From: Candidatus Hydrogenedentota bacterium
GTDB lineage: Bacteria > Hydrogenedentota > Hydrogenedentia > Hydrogenedentales > SLHB01
Reading direction: 5' to 3'
Assembly (NCBI GenBank): GCA_020847495.1
Contig: JADLCA010000695.1
Location: forward strand, 1 to 34,157
Length of the DNA stretch: 34,157 bases
Every line of letters starts with the position of its first letter. Position 1 is the stretch's first letter. This document shows positions 22,880-30,393 of the stretch, in pieces. The notes under the pieces are model-generated. The model worked only from the letters and a program-made list of their open reading frames with translations, was not told the origin of the DNA and did not search any database. The position numbers and the translations under genes were made by a program.

Positions 22880-23435
22880 GGGAAATCTCCGTGATGACCT
22901 CGTTGTACTTCTTCAAGACCTCACAGAGTTCCTGTGCGTTCTTAGTCTCCGTCTGGATGGGCTGGCCGTCCTTCCCTGTATGCTCGTATTTGGCCGGCGC
23001 GTTCAGGCCCAGGATCTCGCAACGCTTGTTGATGCACCACTGGACCTTTTCCAGGTAGCGCGGGTCGGCGAGGCGCCCCTCTACCACGCGCTTGGTTGAT
23101 GCGCCCTCTTCGTCCGAGGTCTCCTCGTGGCGCTCCTTGTCCAGCCTGCTACGCTCCCATTCCGCCCATGCCTCCCGCTCGATCATGTTGAGCTTGGCCA
23201 GCTCCTCGGCCTTCAGCTTGTCAACGTTACGCACCATGACTTGCCGCCACCTGTCAAGAATTGTCTCGATGTCGCGACAGATGGTTTGGTGGCTCACGGA
23301 ATACGTGCGCATCCCTCCAAGCCGTTGGGCTATAGTACGTTGCGAATCGCCACGAACATACCAATCCTGAATCAGGACGAGGTCCGCCTCGCGCTCTGCT
23401 GTGGTTCGCTTCGGGCCGGTTCTTGATCCAGCCAT
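22848..23435 (-). CDS. Probable small terminase subunit (HTH and coiled coil)
   Basis: A 195-residue protein. The ATG at 23435 has AAGGAG 8 bases upstream; the longer frame up to 23531 would run through the hairpin and is not preferred. An N-terminal helix-turn-helix region (LVLIQDWYVRGDSQRTIAQRLGG, seen as GDSQRTIAQRLGG, then YSVSHQTICRDIETIL) resembles resolvase-like HTH. A long helix follows (KLKAEELAKLNMIEREAWAEWERSR), then KVQWCINKRCEILGLNAPAKYEHTG. The segment CINKRCEILGLNAP is typical of phage small terminases and related DNA-binding proteins. Its position at the start of the packaging region supports this. An alternative is a simple HTH regulator. Confidence 0.7.
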   Translation of the reverse strand: MAGSRTGPKRTTAEREADLVLIQDWYVRGDSQRTIAQRLGGMRTYSVSHQTICRDIETILDRWRQVMVRNVDKLKAEELAKLNMIEREAWAEWERSRLDKERHEETSDEEGASTKRVVEGRLADPRYLEKVQWCINKRCEILGLNAPAKYEHTGKDGQPIQTETKNAQELCEVLKKYNEVITEISRGQSAAAKPV

Positions 23436-23487
23436 GGCAATACTCCTTTGGCAAAACCCGTCGCGCCGCTGTGTCGGCGTTCCGGTA

Positions 23488-23521
23488 GGCCTCCCGGGGA
23501 GTGACCGCTCTCCGGGAGGCC
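23488..23521. other. 14-bp-stem inverted repeat before the small terminase gene
   Basis: GGCCTCCCGGGGAG and CTCTCCGGGAGGCC pair over 14 bases with one G-T mismatch; the loop is TGACCG. Neither strand shows a following U-run. It lies in the 97-base gap between the early region and the packaging genes, just before the candidate small terminase. It could be a terminator, or part of the packaging recognition site, since pac/cos sites usually lie near the small terminase gene. Confidence 0.6.
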
Positions 23522-23532
23522 GCTTGTTCAAC

Positions 23533-23742
23533 TCATGCCGCGCTGCTTCGCGACTTCAGATAGGTCTCCGCCAGTCGCTCTATGTGTTGACCGTCCGATT
23601 GGAGCATGGAAATCAGGTTCGCGTTCGGGTCACGAATCCCGAGCGCCTGGGCGCGTTTGATTCCGAGCACGTCCGCCACGTGAGGCTCGCATCGGATCTC
23701 CCACGCGCCGCGCTTCCATTTTACGCTGCCAAACGACTTCAC
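23533..23742 (-). CDS. Short protein resembling the N-terminus of phage SNF2-type helicases
   Basis: A 69-residue frame with a GTG start at 23742 and GGAGG 6 bases before it, lying over the last 113 bases of the nuclease gene in another frame. The start (KSFGSVKWKRGAWEIRCEPHVADVL, key parts GSVKWKRGAWEI and EPHVA) is like the beginning of phage SNF2 helicases, which often follow this type of PD-(D/E)XK gene. The helicase motifs are absent and the rest (LISMLQSDGQHIERLAETYL) is a single helix. It may be the remnant of a deleted helicase, or a stand-alone substrate-binding piece. Coding status is likely but not certain. Confidence 0.6.
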   Translation of the reverse strand: MKSFGSVKWKRGAWEIRCEPHVADVLGIKRAQALGIRDPNANLISMLQSDGQHIERLAETYLKSRSSAA

Positions 23743-24094
23743 AGAACGCCTCCATGGTCGCGGCCACGAGCACCTGCTTCCCGTTCAGGATTTGCGGAAC
23801 GCGTGACAGTTGAAGCCTCGTCGTCGCCAATACCAGAACCTTCACACTCTCACATTGGGCGTACCGATGAAGTTGCCGAGTCACCGAAGAGAGGGATCCG
23901 GCGATTTTGCATTCCAGGGCCACGTTGCCCACCATGAAGTCAACGACATCGCGCCTGTTCAGATGGAATTCGCGCTCGAATGCAATGCCGGATTTACGGA
24001 GCACTTCTGCGATCCCATCCTGGAACCGCTCTTCGCTCGACTCGTCGAACCGATGGCTCTCGATGCAGTTGCAGATCTGTTCCTCGATACTCAT
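23630..24094 (-). CDS. PD-(D/E)XK nuclease-like protein
   Basis: A 154-residue protein, ATG at 24094 overlapping the ParB stop as ATGA; upstream codons in frame belong to a shadow. The catalytic pattern is visible: VVDFMVGNVALECKIAG (residues about 48-64) gives Asp, then Glu-x-Lys, the PD-(D/E)XK metal site, followed by SSVTRQLHRYAQCESVKVLVLATTR, whose Q-x-x-R-Y-A helix and VLVL strand are typical of phage VRR/REase-like nucleases. The C-terminal 25 residues overlap the next gene and look non-conserved (Arg-rich). Likely cuts or processes DNA in phage replication or recombination. Confidence 0.82.
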   Translation of the reverse strand: MSIEEQICNCIESHRFDESSEERFQDGIAEVLRKSGIAFEREFHLNRRDVVDFMVGNVALECKIAGSLSSVTRQLHRYAQCESVKVLVLATTRLQLSRVPQILNGKQVLVAATMEAFCEVVWQRKMEARRVGDPMRASRGGRARNQTRPGARDS

Positions 24095-26250
24095 GCTGCC
24101 CCCTTCGCCATCATGCGGGACGTCCGCCAGGCTTCGAGCGCCTTCACCACAACCTTGCGCTTCGAGTACTGACCCTGCTCGATATGCCGGATGATCGCGT
24201 CGCAGCACGCCAGTACGGCCTCGTCGCGCTTGGGAAACGACTCGCCAGTAAGCGAAGGCAAATCGCCGAATGCTCCGTCGCCTACGCCGGTATTGCCATA
24301 TTCCACGCTCTTTCCAACACGCCAATCCCCGGGCGAGGCCTCGATCACCAGGATCTCCACCTTCGCGCCTGACCCCCGCGGCATCGGCACCTCCACCCGC
24401 TCATACCCATCACAAAACGTACCGTTCACGTTCACCCGCGGGTCCCCTTCCCACGGCGTACCCTCGAGCCCAGTCCGCCCATCAGCGCAATGCGTGCACA
24501 ACGTCCTCGTCTTATCGGCCCATGCACACGCATCGCCGTACTCATCCAAGCAAGCATTCCCCTCAGTGCACCCACACACGCGGCACATGCCGGGCTTCGC
24601 GCCAGCCGCGTCCTTGCTGCCCTTGGCCCCCTTCGCCCCCTTCGTGCCCTTGCTTGCCTTGGCCTTTGCGTCCTTTGCGTCCTTTGCGTCCTTTTTGTCC
24701 TTGCCGTCCTTGCCGTGCTTCCCGCCGGATTCCAGCTTCCCCCACCCCTTCGGCTCCGGCATCTCCGCGGCCACCTCCGCGCGCAACTCATCGAGCGGCC
24801 ACTCAAACAAGTCGCACACCCCGGTTACATCGGTCATCCTGACATCGTCCCTGTAGGCCGCCTCACGCACGCACTCGCGCAGCCTGCGCTTGATTACCCC
24901 CAACGCCATGAAGCCCAAGCGGAGGGCCACTTCATCGCTGCTGGAACTCTTGCTCACCCGTTCCAACTCTTCCCAGGCCGAATCTTTTGGGTAACGATCA
25001 TCGTCGTGCAGCGTCGGCGTGGGCGACCCAAAGACAGCGGCAAGGGCACATAACCATCCGCCGGACAGCTCCGGAATATCCTTGTGCGTTTCCTCGTTTG
25101 GGATCTTATCCAGCAACTTCTCAATCAGCGCCAGGTCACGCCGCTTCTGCAGCGCCTTCCGCTTATCCTTCAAACTCTTCTCTTTCTTCCCCCCGTCCGT
25201 GCCCCACAGCTTCTTGCCCCAATACATCGTCCCGTTCGCCGTTACGCACGGCACCGCGCCAGGCTCAGACTTCTTGCACCCACTAACGGCATACTTGCCT
25301 GTCGCCTGCTCAGCTAATTGCTCGGGCATGCCATCGTAGTGGGATTTGACAAGCAGCGGCTGCACTCCCGTCTTCGCCTGGACCTCCTCAAGACGCCGCT
25401 CCAGGAACTTCCGATGCTTCACTTCCCAGCACGCCGCGTCCAGGCACCGCGCCCCAGGCTTCACTGGCTTCCCATCACCTTGCGTGTCGAAGTCTTCAAC
25501 GTCGAACAGCAACGGCTCCGTATCGCTCCGCTTCGGACAATTCGCGCACGCGCCGATCGCCGGACACAACGTCTCGTCATCCAACGGCCAGGGCGCAAGG
25601 TCCAAGGCCTGGAGATAATCCGCCGTCGCGCTCCGCAGGTCGCTGGCGCTCATGTCAAACCACTGGGAGTATTTCTTCTTTGCCTGGCCGCGCAGCTCGT
25701 CCTGCACTGTCTCAGGGAACCGAGCGATGATCTCGAAGTGCTCCGCGGTCCAGTGTGTGGCTTCCCCCTGCATCGCCTCCATTTGCCACTCCGGGGTCAG
25801 CTTCACCAACTGACGCCGCCGCGCGCACCACTTCGCGCTCCGCCCCAGCCGGTCCCCGATCTGTTCGAGCGTCCAACCATGCGCGTGCAGCTTCTCGATG
25901 CCCTGGGCTTCCTCCAACGGGTGCAGGTCCTCCCGCTGCAGGTTCTCGGTCACCGTGATGGTCCAGGCCTCCTCGTCGCTCATCTCGCGCACGATGACCG
26001 GGACCTCCTTCAGTCCCGCCAGAACCGCGGCCCGATACCGCCGCTCGCCTGCGCGCAGGTCGATCTTCCCGCTCTGCTCCGGATGCGGCCGCCCAAGCAG
26101 TGGCTCCAGCACACCCAACGCCTTGATGGAGGTAGCCAGCTCCACCAGGCTTGGGTTTTCCCCGTCCGGGCCCGCAAAGATGCGCGGATTGTCCGGACTC
26201 GGAATGATCTGCTTCACCGGCACCATCGTGATTTGAATTGTCGTCGTCAT
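24091..26250 (-). CDS. Large ParB-domain protein with basic repeat linker and C-terminal cysteine cluster
   Basis: A 719-residue protein. The N-terminal 170 residues are a ParB/Spo0J-type domain: VKQIIPSPDNPR, SIKALGVLEPL, DLRAGERRYRAAVLAG (the GERR core), VTENLQREDLHPLEEA, then GWTLEQIGDRLGRSAKWC, the helix-turn-helix. The middle 200-480 has several cysteines (PAIGACANCPKRS, CLDAACWEVKHRKFLE) usual in phage ParB-like proteins. Residues about 510-550 are repeats of Lys-Asp-Ala and Lys-Gly-Ala, coded by 9-bp DNA repeats. After that comes CRVCGCTEGNACLDEYGDACAWADKTRTLCTHC, seen as CRVCGCTEGNAC and LCTHC, a zinc-like cluster. The end is another small domain. Family ParB proteins bind CTP and DNA; in phages they often take part in replication or methylation control. 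No partner ParA is visible. Confidence 0.88.
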   Translation of the reverse strand: MTTTIQITMVPVKQIIPSPDNPRIFAGPDGENPSLVELATSIKALGVLEPLLGRPHPEQSGKIDLRAGERRYRAAVLAGLKEVPVIVREMSDEEAWTITVTENLQREDLHPLEEAQGIEKLHAHGWTLEQIGDRLGRSAKWCARRRQLVKLTPEWQMEAMQGEATHWTAEHFEIIARFPETVQDELRGQAKKKYSQWFDMSASDLRSATADYLQALDLAPWPLDDETLCPAIGACANCPKRSDTEPLLFDVEDFDTQGDGKPVKPGARCLDAACWEVKHRKFLERRLEEVQAKTGVQPLLVKSHYDGMPEQLAEQATGKYAVSGCKKSEPGAVPCVTANGTMYWGKKLWGTDGGKKEKSLKDKRKALQKRRDLALIEKLLDKIPNEETHKDIPELSGGWLCALAAVFGSPTPTLHDDDRYPKDSAWEELERVSKSSSSDEVALRLGFMALGVIKRRLRECVREAAYRDDVRMTDVTGVCDLFEWPLDELRAEVAAEMPEPKGWGKLESGGKHGKDGKDKKDAKDAKDAKAKASKGTKGAKGAKGSKDAAGAKPGMCRVCGCTEGNACLDEYGDACAWADKTRTLCTHCADGRTGLEGTPWEGDPRVNVNGTFCDGYERVEVPMPRGSGAKVEILVIEASPGDWRVGKSVEYGNTGVGDGAFGDLPSLTGESFPKRDEAVLACCDAIIRHIEQGQYSKRKVVVKALEAWRTSRMMAKGAA
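24608..24720. repeat. 9-bp tandem repeats coding the Lys-Asp-Ala / Lys-Gly-Ala linker
   Basis: Plus-strand TTTGCGTCC and related 9-mers (CTTGCCGTCC, CCCCCTTCG-type variants) recur across this stretch. On the coding minus strand they give three-residue Lys-Asp-Ala and Lys-Gly-Ala/Thr units. Tandem copies of this kind can change number by slippage. Since the units are multiples of three they keep the frame, so linker length may vary between relatives. Confidence 0.75.
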
Positions 26251-26261
26251 TGAAAGATCCT

Positions 26262-27062
26262 CTATGGTTCTACTGTTGGTTCGCCCACGCTCAAGGTAAT
26301 AGGGAATGTCATGCGATGCGTGCTGCCATCGCTACCAATGGCATTCACCTGAATCGGAAGAAAGACCGAGTAGGTGTATTTGACGCCCGGCGCCGGCGCA
26401 GGTTCGGGCTCTGGCGTCGGCTCCGGTTCCGGTGTGGGTTCAGGCTCAGGTTCGGGCTCCGGCGTAGGACTAGGCTCTACCGGCGGAGCCCCAAACTTCA
26501 CGGCCCATACGTCGTCAATGAGCAGTCCGGTGGAACTTCCAGCACCGAAGTACAGATCATCAACGACACTGAATGCGTCATTCCCTGCGTCTATCCCGTA
26601 CAGTGGAATTCGGACAAGCGTCCAACCCGGCAGCACGGTCTGTGTGTACCCGCTCGATCGGCCTTTCCAGCTTCCAAGCTGAAAGGTCGCCTGCCCTTCG
26701 GCTGGCAGATTCGTCCATATCCAAAGTTCATCCGCCCAAGAAATATCTGTGCGGGCCCATCGCACCTTCGGAGTCACCCACTGCGTTGGAAGTCCGCGCG
26801 CGCACTGTGCGCCGCTATGGGCCCTTGGATCGAGGGCCCAATACTCCCCAGTCACCTGGGGCTGCTCTGCGTCGAACAGACTTTGCTTACGCAACACCGT
26901 GTAAGAGTCCGTGTCCGCAGGCTGCCAGATGCTCATCTCCAACGTCGCTGGCGGCTCATCCTGGGCGAGTACGCCATCGAGCGCAGGCGCGGCCAGAAGC
27001 GTAGCCAAAGCTACAATAACGGCGATGATACCGGTGATGACGATTGCGGGGTTCTTTCTCAT
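26262..27062 (-). CDS. Secreted protein with signal peptide and Pro-Glu linker
   Basis: A 266-residue protein, ATG at 27062 overlapping the previous stop as ATGA. The N-terminus (RKNPAIVITGIIAVIVALATLLAAP) has a basic start and a long hydrophobic core, a signal peptide or anchor, cut plausibly after VLA near residue 33. Residues 40-195 read as a beta jelly roll (ELWIWTNLPAEGQATFQLGSW, seen as ELWIWTNLP and ATFQLGSW; WTLVRIPLYGID; LLIDDVWAVKFG) like carbohydrate-binding modules. Residues about 200-228 are Pro-Glu repeats. The C-terminus contains YTYSVFLPIQVNA, reminiscent of the YLPLV-type endings of some exported Chloroflexi proteins. A surface or superinfection role is possible; its presence in the early region is unusual. 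Confidence 0.75.
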   Translation of the reverse strand: MRKNPAIVITGIIAVIVALATLLAAPALDGVLAQDEPPATLEMSIWQPADTDSYTVLRKQSLFDAEQPQVTGEYWALDPRAHSGAQCARGLPTQWVTPKVRWARTDISWADELWIWTNLPAEGQATFQLGSWKGRSSGYTQTVLPGWTLVRIPLYGIDAGNDAFSVVDDLYFGAGSSTGLLIDDVWAVKFGAPPVEPSPTPEPEPEPEPTPEPEPTPEPEPAPAPGVKYTYSVFLPIQVNAIGSDGSTHRMTFPITLSVGEPTVEP

Positions 27063-27376
27063 GATCTGTCTCCTTCATCCTTGTAGGTCGCCGACTTTTG
27101 GTAGAGCTTTGTGATGTAGTTTGGGCTCGCCCTATTCAGGAAGTTGTCCACCGCGGTTAATACCGCCAGCTTCTTCAATGCAAATTCATCGCTCGACGTT
27201 TCTGACGTGCACATCCGCCACCGAATGACGGCCGCTACCACCCGATTCGCCTTCGCTGAATTCTCGCGGTAGTCCGCAAACGCCTTCTGCTCGGCCGAAA
27301 GCGCGCGTTGCAACCTGGCGATCTCCGCGTTGAACATCGCCGCGTCATCATTCGATATTCGGACCACGGCGGTCAT
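27059..27376 (-). CDS. Small helical protein, unknown function
   Basis: A 105-residue protein in ATGA overlaps at both ends (with 27373 upstream and 27062 downstream). Helical throughout: MFNAEIARLQRALSAEQKAFADYR, then VVAAVIRWRMCTSE, then FALKKLAVLTAVDNFLNRAS. It has no cysteine cluster, catalytic motif or membrane segment. Tight coupling to its neighbours suggests real coding, but I do not recognise a family. Confidence 0.68.
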   Translation of the reverse strand: MTAVVRISNDDAAMFNAEIARLQRALSAEQKAFADYRENSAKANRVVAAVIRWRMCTSETSSDEFALKKLAVLTAVDNFLNRASPNYITKLYQKSATYKDEGDRS

Positions 27377-27846
27377 TTCACCCCGGGTAGCAGCGGGAGC
27401 ATTTTCCCATTCGAGTAGCTGGCCTCGATCGCGGACCGCACGTGGTCGCGGACCTGGCTGCCATCGGCCAGAACGATATGGGCAAGGAACTCATCTTCGA
27501 ACTCCGTGATGCCAGATTCGACGGCCTCCAACTTCGCCTTGATGACCAGCGCCAGTGCACGGTATCGCTGCCTGCACGCTTGTTCCCACGCCGCCAGGGC
27601 CTGGCTCGCACTCCGTGGGCGACCGCGCGCCTCCGTATGCGTGAACTCGCGGTCATCACGGTCGGGCATGGTCAGTTGAAAACGCACGCGGCGCTCACAC
27701 ATCTCGAACTGCACCATCGCAGTCTCACCCTTCCAGCCATGGAGAAACCCATCGGCGCCATAGCGCTGGAGCGTCGATTGAATCTCCGCGATGGACCGCT
27801 CCACGCTCACGCTCGTGTCTACGCCGTACTTGCCCATACTGGTCAT
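27373..27846 (-). CDS. Conserved phage protein of unknown function
   Basis: A 157-residue protein. The ATG at 27846 is preferred because it overlaps the previous stop as ATGA; an alternative is the ATG at 27837 (MGKYGVD). Sequence pieces VSVERSIAEIQSTLQRYGADGFLHGW (key VERS-x-x-E-I...L-x-x-Y-G-A) and MVQFEMCERRVRFQLTMPDRDD belong to a conserved small protein common in phages. The middle has AAWEQACRQRYRALALVIKAKLEAVESGI, then DEFLAHIVLADGSQV. From memory this is a widespread early phage hypothetical, with no proven function. Neighbours are replication-associated genes. Confidence 0.8.
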   Translation of the reverse strand: MTSMGKYGVDTSVSVERSIAEIQSTLQRYGADGFLHGWKGETAMVQFEMCERRVRFQLTMPDRDDREFTHTEARGRPRSASQALAAWEQACRQRYRALALVIKAKLEAVESGITEFEDEFLAHIVLADGSQVRDHVRSAIEASYSNGKMLPLLPGVK

Positions 27847-28541
27847 CCCCACACATGTTCGGTTGCGAAAACAGAACTGTCGGCTGGCATCCAGTCGCGC
27901 ATCCAACGGATGATCTCCAGAGCATCAGATTGACGCGAGAACCGAATAGCTTGAGTGGAGTCCGTGGTCCATTGATGGTTCAATCCGCCCTGCCACCATT
28001 CGGCGCGATCATCAGCATTCTTTTGTTCAATCAGCCAGCCATTTTCTTGCGCAGGCTCGGCCAATCTGGTGCGAAGGTGCCGAAGCATGCGGACCGCCAT
28101 TTCGCACGCCGATTCATCCTGGGTGGGTCCGCCAAACTCTTCGAGCAGGACTTTTGCGAGTGGGCCGATCTGCGTGTCACGCAGTCGCTCGACCTCCGCG
28201 CTGGACTCGGCGAGTTCAGCTCGAAGTCGGGAGATTTCCCGCATACGCTCCTCGGCTGCCGTGCTCGATTGAGTTCCATGAACGAGCTTGTCGAGTCGCT
28301 CGGCCTCCGCGCGCAGATCCTCGATGTCCTCAACAGCGCCACGCTTCGGGCCAGTTACCTCACCGACTGCGGCTGCATGCATCTGAACGATGGTCTTACA
28401 GGTACCTTCGTAGTTGTCTTGCGCTTCCGCCTTTTCCCGTTCGAGCGTTGAGATCTGCGTCTTCAGTTTCGAGATTTGCCCAAGCGCCTGGCCCATGACG
28501 GCCTGGGCCGATGGCTGACACATTCGCTCTGTTCTTTTCAT
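27843..28541 (-). CDS. Coiled-coil protein, unknown function
   Basis: A 232-residue protein. The ATG at 28541 has GGAGG 5 bases before it; the longer frame beginning at 28625 lacks a ribosome site. The centre is a clear coiled coil (LGQISKLKTQISTLEREKAEAQ, then LRAEAERLDKLVHG, ERMREISRLRAELAESSAEVERLRD). The C-terminal 60 residues are compact and rich in Trp (ENGWLIEQKN, WWQGGLNHQWTTDSTQAIRFSRQSDALEIIRWMRD, split as WWQGGLNHQW and ALEIIRWM). This C-terminal pattern is typical of small phage proteins that bind an unknown partner. No function can be stated. Confidence 0.7.
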   Translation of the reverse strand: MKRTERMCQPSAQAVMGQALGQISKLKTQISTLEREKAEAQDNYEGTCKTIVQMHAAAVGEVTGPKRGAVEDIEDLRAEAERLDKLVHGTQSSTAAEERMREISRLRAELAESSAEVERLRDTQIGPLAKVLLEEFGGPTQDESACEMAVRMLRHLRTRLAEPAQENGWLIEQKNADDRAEWWQGGLNHQWTTDSTQAIRFSRQSDALEIIRWMRDWMPADSSVFATEHVWG

Positions 28542-28670
28542 AAATCCTCCGCAATCAACCTTGTAAGTGCCGGGCGCTCCATGTGCGCGGAGACCCCGGC
28601 CCGCTACGGTTTCGGCGGTGTCCACCTTGGTAAGTGACGCGCACTTTCACCGGACCCGCCTGTGGTATAT
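28542..28670. other. Non-coding gap with a short direct repeat
   Basis: This 129-base stretch has no supported gene. On the plus strand ACCTTGTAAGTG (28558-28569) and ACCTTGGTAAGTG (28624-28636) form an imperfect direct repeat about 66 bases apart, possibly an operator pair or chance similarity. No convincing promoter or terminator is visible. Confidence 0.35.
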
Positions 28671-29363
28671 CTACGCAGCGCCCCTCTTGCGCCCGCGACG
28701 CGCCGCCGGTGCCTCGGCCTCCACCACCTCAGCCTCTGGCGTCTCGGCCTCCGCCATCGAATCGCAATCATCTCCGGGCGTAGCATCGGCGGCTGGCGCG
28801 CCGTCGTTTTTCCACCAGTCCGGCAACTTGCGCGGCGTGCCGTCCTCATTGAACTCTGCTGTGCCGAGGTCTTGCGTCTCACCCTCAGCTTCCTCGCCCT
28901 GAGTCTCGTCGCCTTCAGGGGCCTCGCCCTCGGTCAGAGCCTCACCAAGGTCCATCTGGCCACCAGCTTCGCCAGCTACTTTTGGCGCGACCGTGTTCGG
29001 GATGACGGTCTGTAATCCGTGGATGGACACGCCCGAGCCCATCTCAGCCAGCGAGATGATGTTGTCCGGCGTGTTGAGCGCCGAGACAGTGACCGTGACG
29101 CCCTTGCCAGGCTGGAACGTCACCTTGTCGATACTGCCGCGCACCGTCAGCACGTCGCCGGCGTCGCAGTAGTAGGTTGCCGCGAAGTTCGCGCACCGTT
29201 CCGCGGCCTCGAGAATCGTCTCGTGCAGGTACAGGCGCTGCTCGTCGTTAATCAGCGCCAGGGCCTTTTCGTCGATGCACTCAATCTGCCCGATGATGTT
29301 GCCACAGGCGGTAAGGAGGATTTGTTCGATAGCTTCCTTCAGTCGGTCTCGCGTCGTCGTCAT
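28671..29363 (-). CDS. Protein with beta domain and acidic disordered tail, unknown function
   Basis: A 230-residue protein, ATG at 29363 overlapping the DUF1064 stop as ATGA. The first 60 residues are helical (RLKEAIEQILLTACGNI, then RLYLHETILEAAERCANF). Residues about 65-120 form strands (DVLTVRGSIDKVTFQPGKGVTVTVSAL in pieces). The rest is acidic and Ala-rich, with Glu-Gly and Glu-Ala repeats, a short LPDWWKNDG motif, and a basic end (ARRGRKRGAA). The acidic body with basic end resembles the tail of the 135-residue protein at 11808. I do not recognise the family. A 129-base gap separates it from the next gene downstream. Confidence 0.7.
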   Translation of the reverse strand: MTTTRDRLKEAIEQILLTACGNIIGQIECIDEKALALINDEQRLYLHETILEAAERCANFAATYYCDAGDVLTVRGSIDKVTFQPGKGVTVTVSALNTPDNIISLAEMGSGVSIHGLQTVIPNTVAPKVAGEAGGQMDLGEALTEGEAPEGDETQGEEAEGETQDLGTAEFNEDGTPRKLPDWWKNDGAPAADATPGDDCDSMAEAETPEAEVVEAEAPAARRGRKRGAA

Positions 29364-29785
29364 GTGATGCTCCTCGTTGGTTTCCCATTCCGAATAACCC
29401 GCAGCTCCACCTGTGGATACCGCTTTCGGAACAGCTTCTCCTTCAGTTTCCAGACGGGCGTATCGACGCCCTTCACGTCCTCCACCACAACGCGCCCGGA
29501 TGCCTCCGCGTACTGAAAGTCGGCGCGGTACTCGATGGCGCGGTAGCGCGCGCCCGTGGCGTCCCTAAACGATTCCTGAAGCACGAAGCGCGGTTGTAGT
29601 CGGATGTCGTGTACGAGGCCCTCGCGCTCCATAAGGCGCAGTTCCGCGTAACGCTTCGCCTCGGCCTGGCTGTCGAAGCGGTGGCCGTCGAGTTCGGCGT
29701 GCTTCGCGTGGTACTTGTGCGCGCGCTTCGGCTTGGCCGTGGCCATGTGACGGTACTCGTCGGCTGTGATGACGGCGTGGTTCAC
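29360..29785 (-). CDS. DUF1064 nuclease-like protein
   Basis: A 141-residue protein, GTG start at 29785 overlapping the previous stop as GTGA. The pattern HKYHAKHAELDGHRFDSQAEAKRYAELRLMEREG (key parts KYHAK, DGHRFDSQAEAKRYAEL) followed by IRLQPRFVLQESF, IEYRADFQY and VVVEDVKGVDTPVWKLKEKLF is the DUF1064 family. The conserved E (AEAKRY), D (YRADF), and E-x-K-like VEDVKG residues form a restriction-endonuclease-like active site. It probably resolves or cuts branched DNA during phage replication. Length and residues look complete. Confidence 0.92.
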   Translation of the reverse strand: MNHAVITADEYRHMATAKPKRAHKYHAKHAELDGHRFDSQAEAKRYAELRLMEREGLVHDIRLQPRFVLQESFRDATGARYRAIEYRADFQYAEASGRVVVEDVKGVDTPVWKLKEKLFRKRYPQVELRVIRNGKPTRSIT

Positions 29786-30393
29786 CAGATTTCCTCCGCC
29801 AGGACCACCTCGACAAACACGCCCGTTGGGCTCATCAGCCGAATCTGCGCGTGTTGACCTTGCTTACAGGCCTTGCGAATCGCCTTGTAGAGCTTGTCCA
29901 CCTGGTTGCGCTTGTGCTCGGCGTAGAGCGCCGGAGTCATGCAGAATTCGCCGCGCTCATTGACCATACCGGGCTTCAGTAGCGGCCGAGGCTTCGGCGG
30001 AGACTCGGTGAGTACAAACCCGTCCTCGCGATGTTTGCGCTCGGTCGGCGGTGCCGAAACGCCACACTTGCGACAGACGTCCTGACCACGCTGAAACGCG
30101 GTCACCCCTTTCGTTTCGCCACACACCGAGCAGCGCCGCGGCTGTTTGCCGCGCACACAGGTGCTCACACGGGCGCTCTTCTTCGACGGCTTCACGCGCA
30201 CAATCGGCGCTGGGAGAGCTCGCGGAACAACCTCAAAACCGGTGTCCGTTGGCTTGGCGAGCAGGGATAGGATGTTTGGCGCTCCGGATTCAAAGGCCTC
30301 AAGCAACTGAATCACTTCACGTGCGGCCTCGGCCTTCTTGCGCAAAGAGTCTTCCAGGGCTCTCAGATGCCGGATCGTTTCACTGTTCGTCAT
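29782..30393 (-). CDS. Protein with four-cysteine zinc motif, unknown function
   Basis: A 203-residue protein, ATG at 30393 overlapping the replication protein stop as ATGA. The N-terminus is a coiled helix (IRHLRALEDSLRKKAEAAREVIQLLEAF). In the middle, RRCSVCGETKGVTAFQRGQDVCRKCG (residues about 86-110, here CSVCGETK and CRKCG) is a C-x2-C...C-x2-C zinc knuckle. The C-terminus has KLYKAIRKACKQGQHAQIRLMSPTGVFVEVVLAEEI in pieces. It is probably a DNA-binding accessory of replication, judging from its place, but I cannot name it. Confidence 0.72.
   Translation of the reverse strand: MTNSETIRHLRALEDSLRKKAEAAREVIQLLEAFESGAPNILSLLAKPTDTGFEVVPRALPAPIVRVKPSKKSARVSTCVRGKQPRRCSVCGETKGVTAFQRGQDVCRKCGVSAPPTERKHREDGFVLTESPPKPRPLLKPGMVNERGEFCMTPALYAEHKRNQVDKLYKAIRKACKQGQHAQIRLMSPTGVFVEVVLAEEIW

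Noticed and set aside
25318-26253. Plus-strand frame over the ParB gene (311 residues)
   Set aside because: Shadow of the ParB-domain gene with Arg/Leu/Pro-biased composition.
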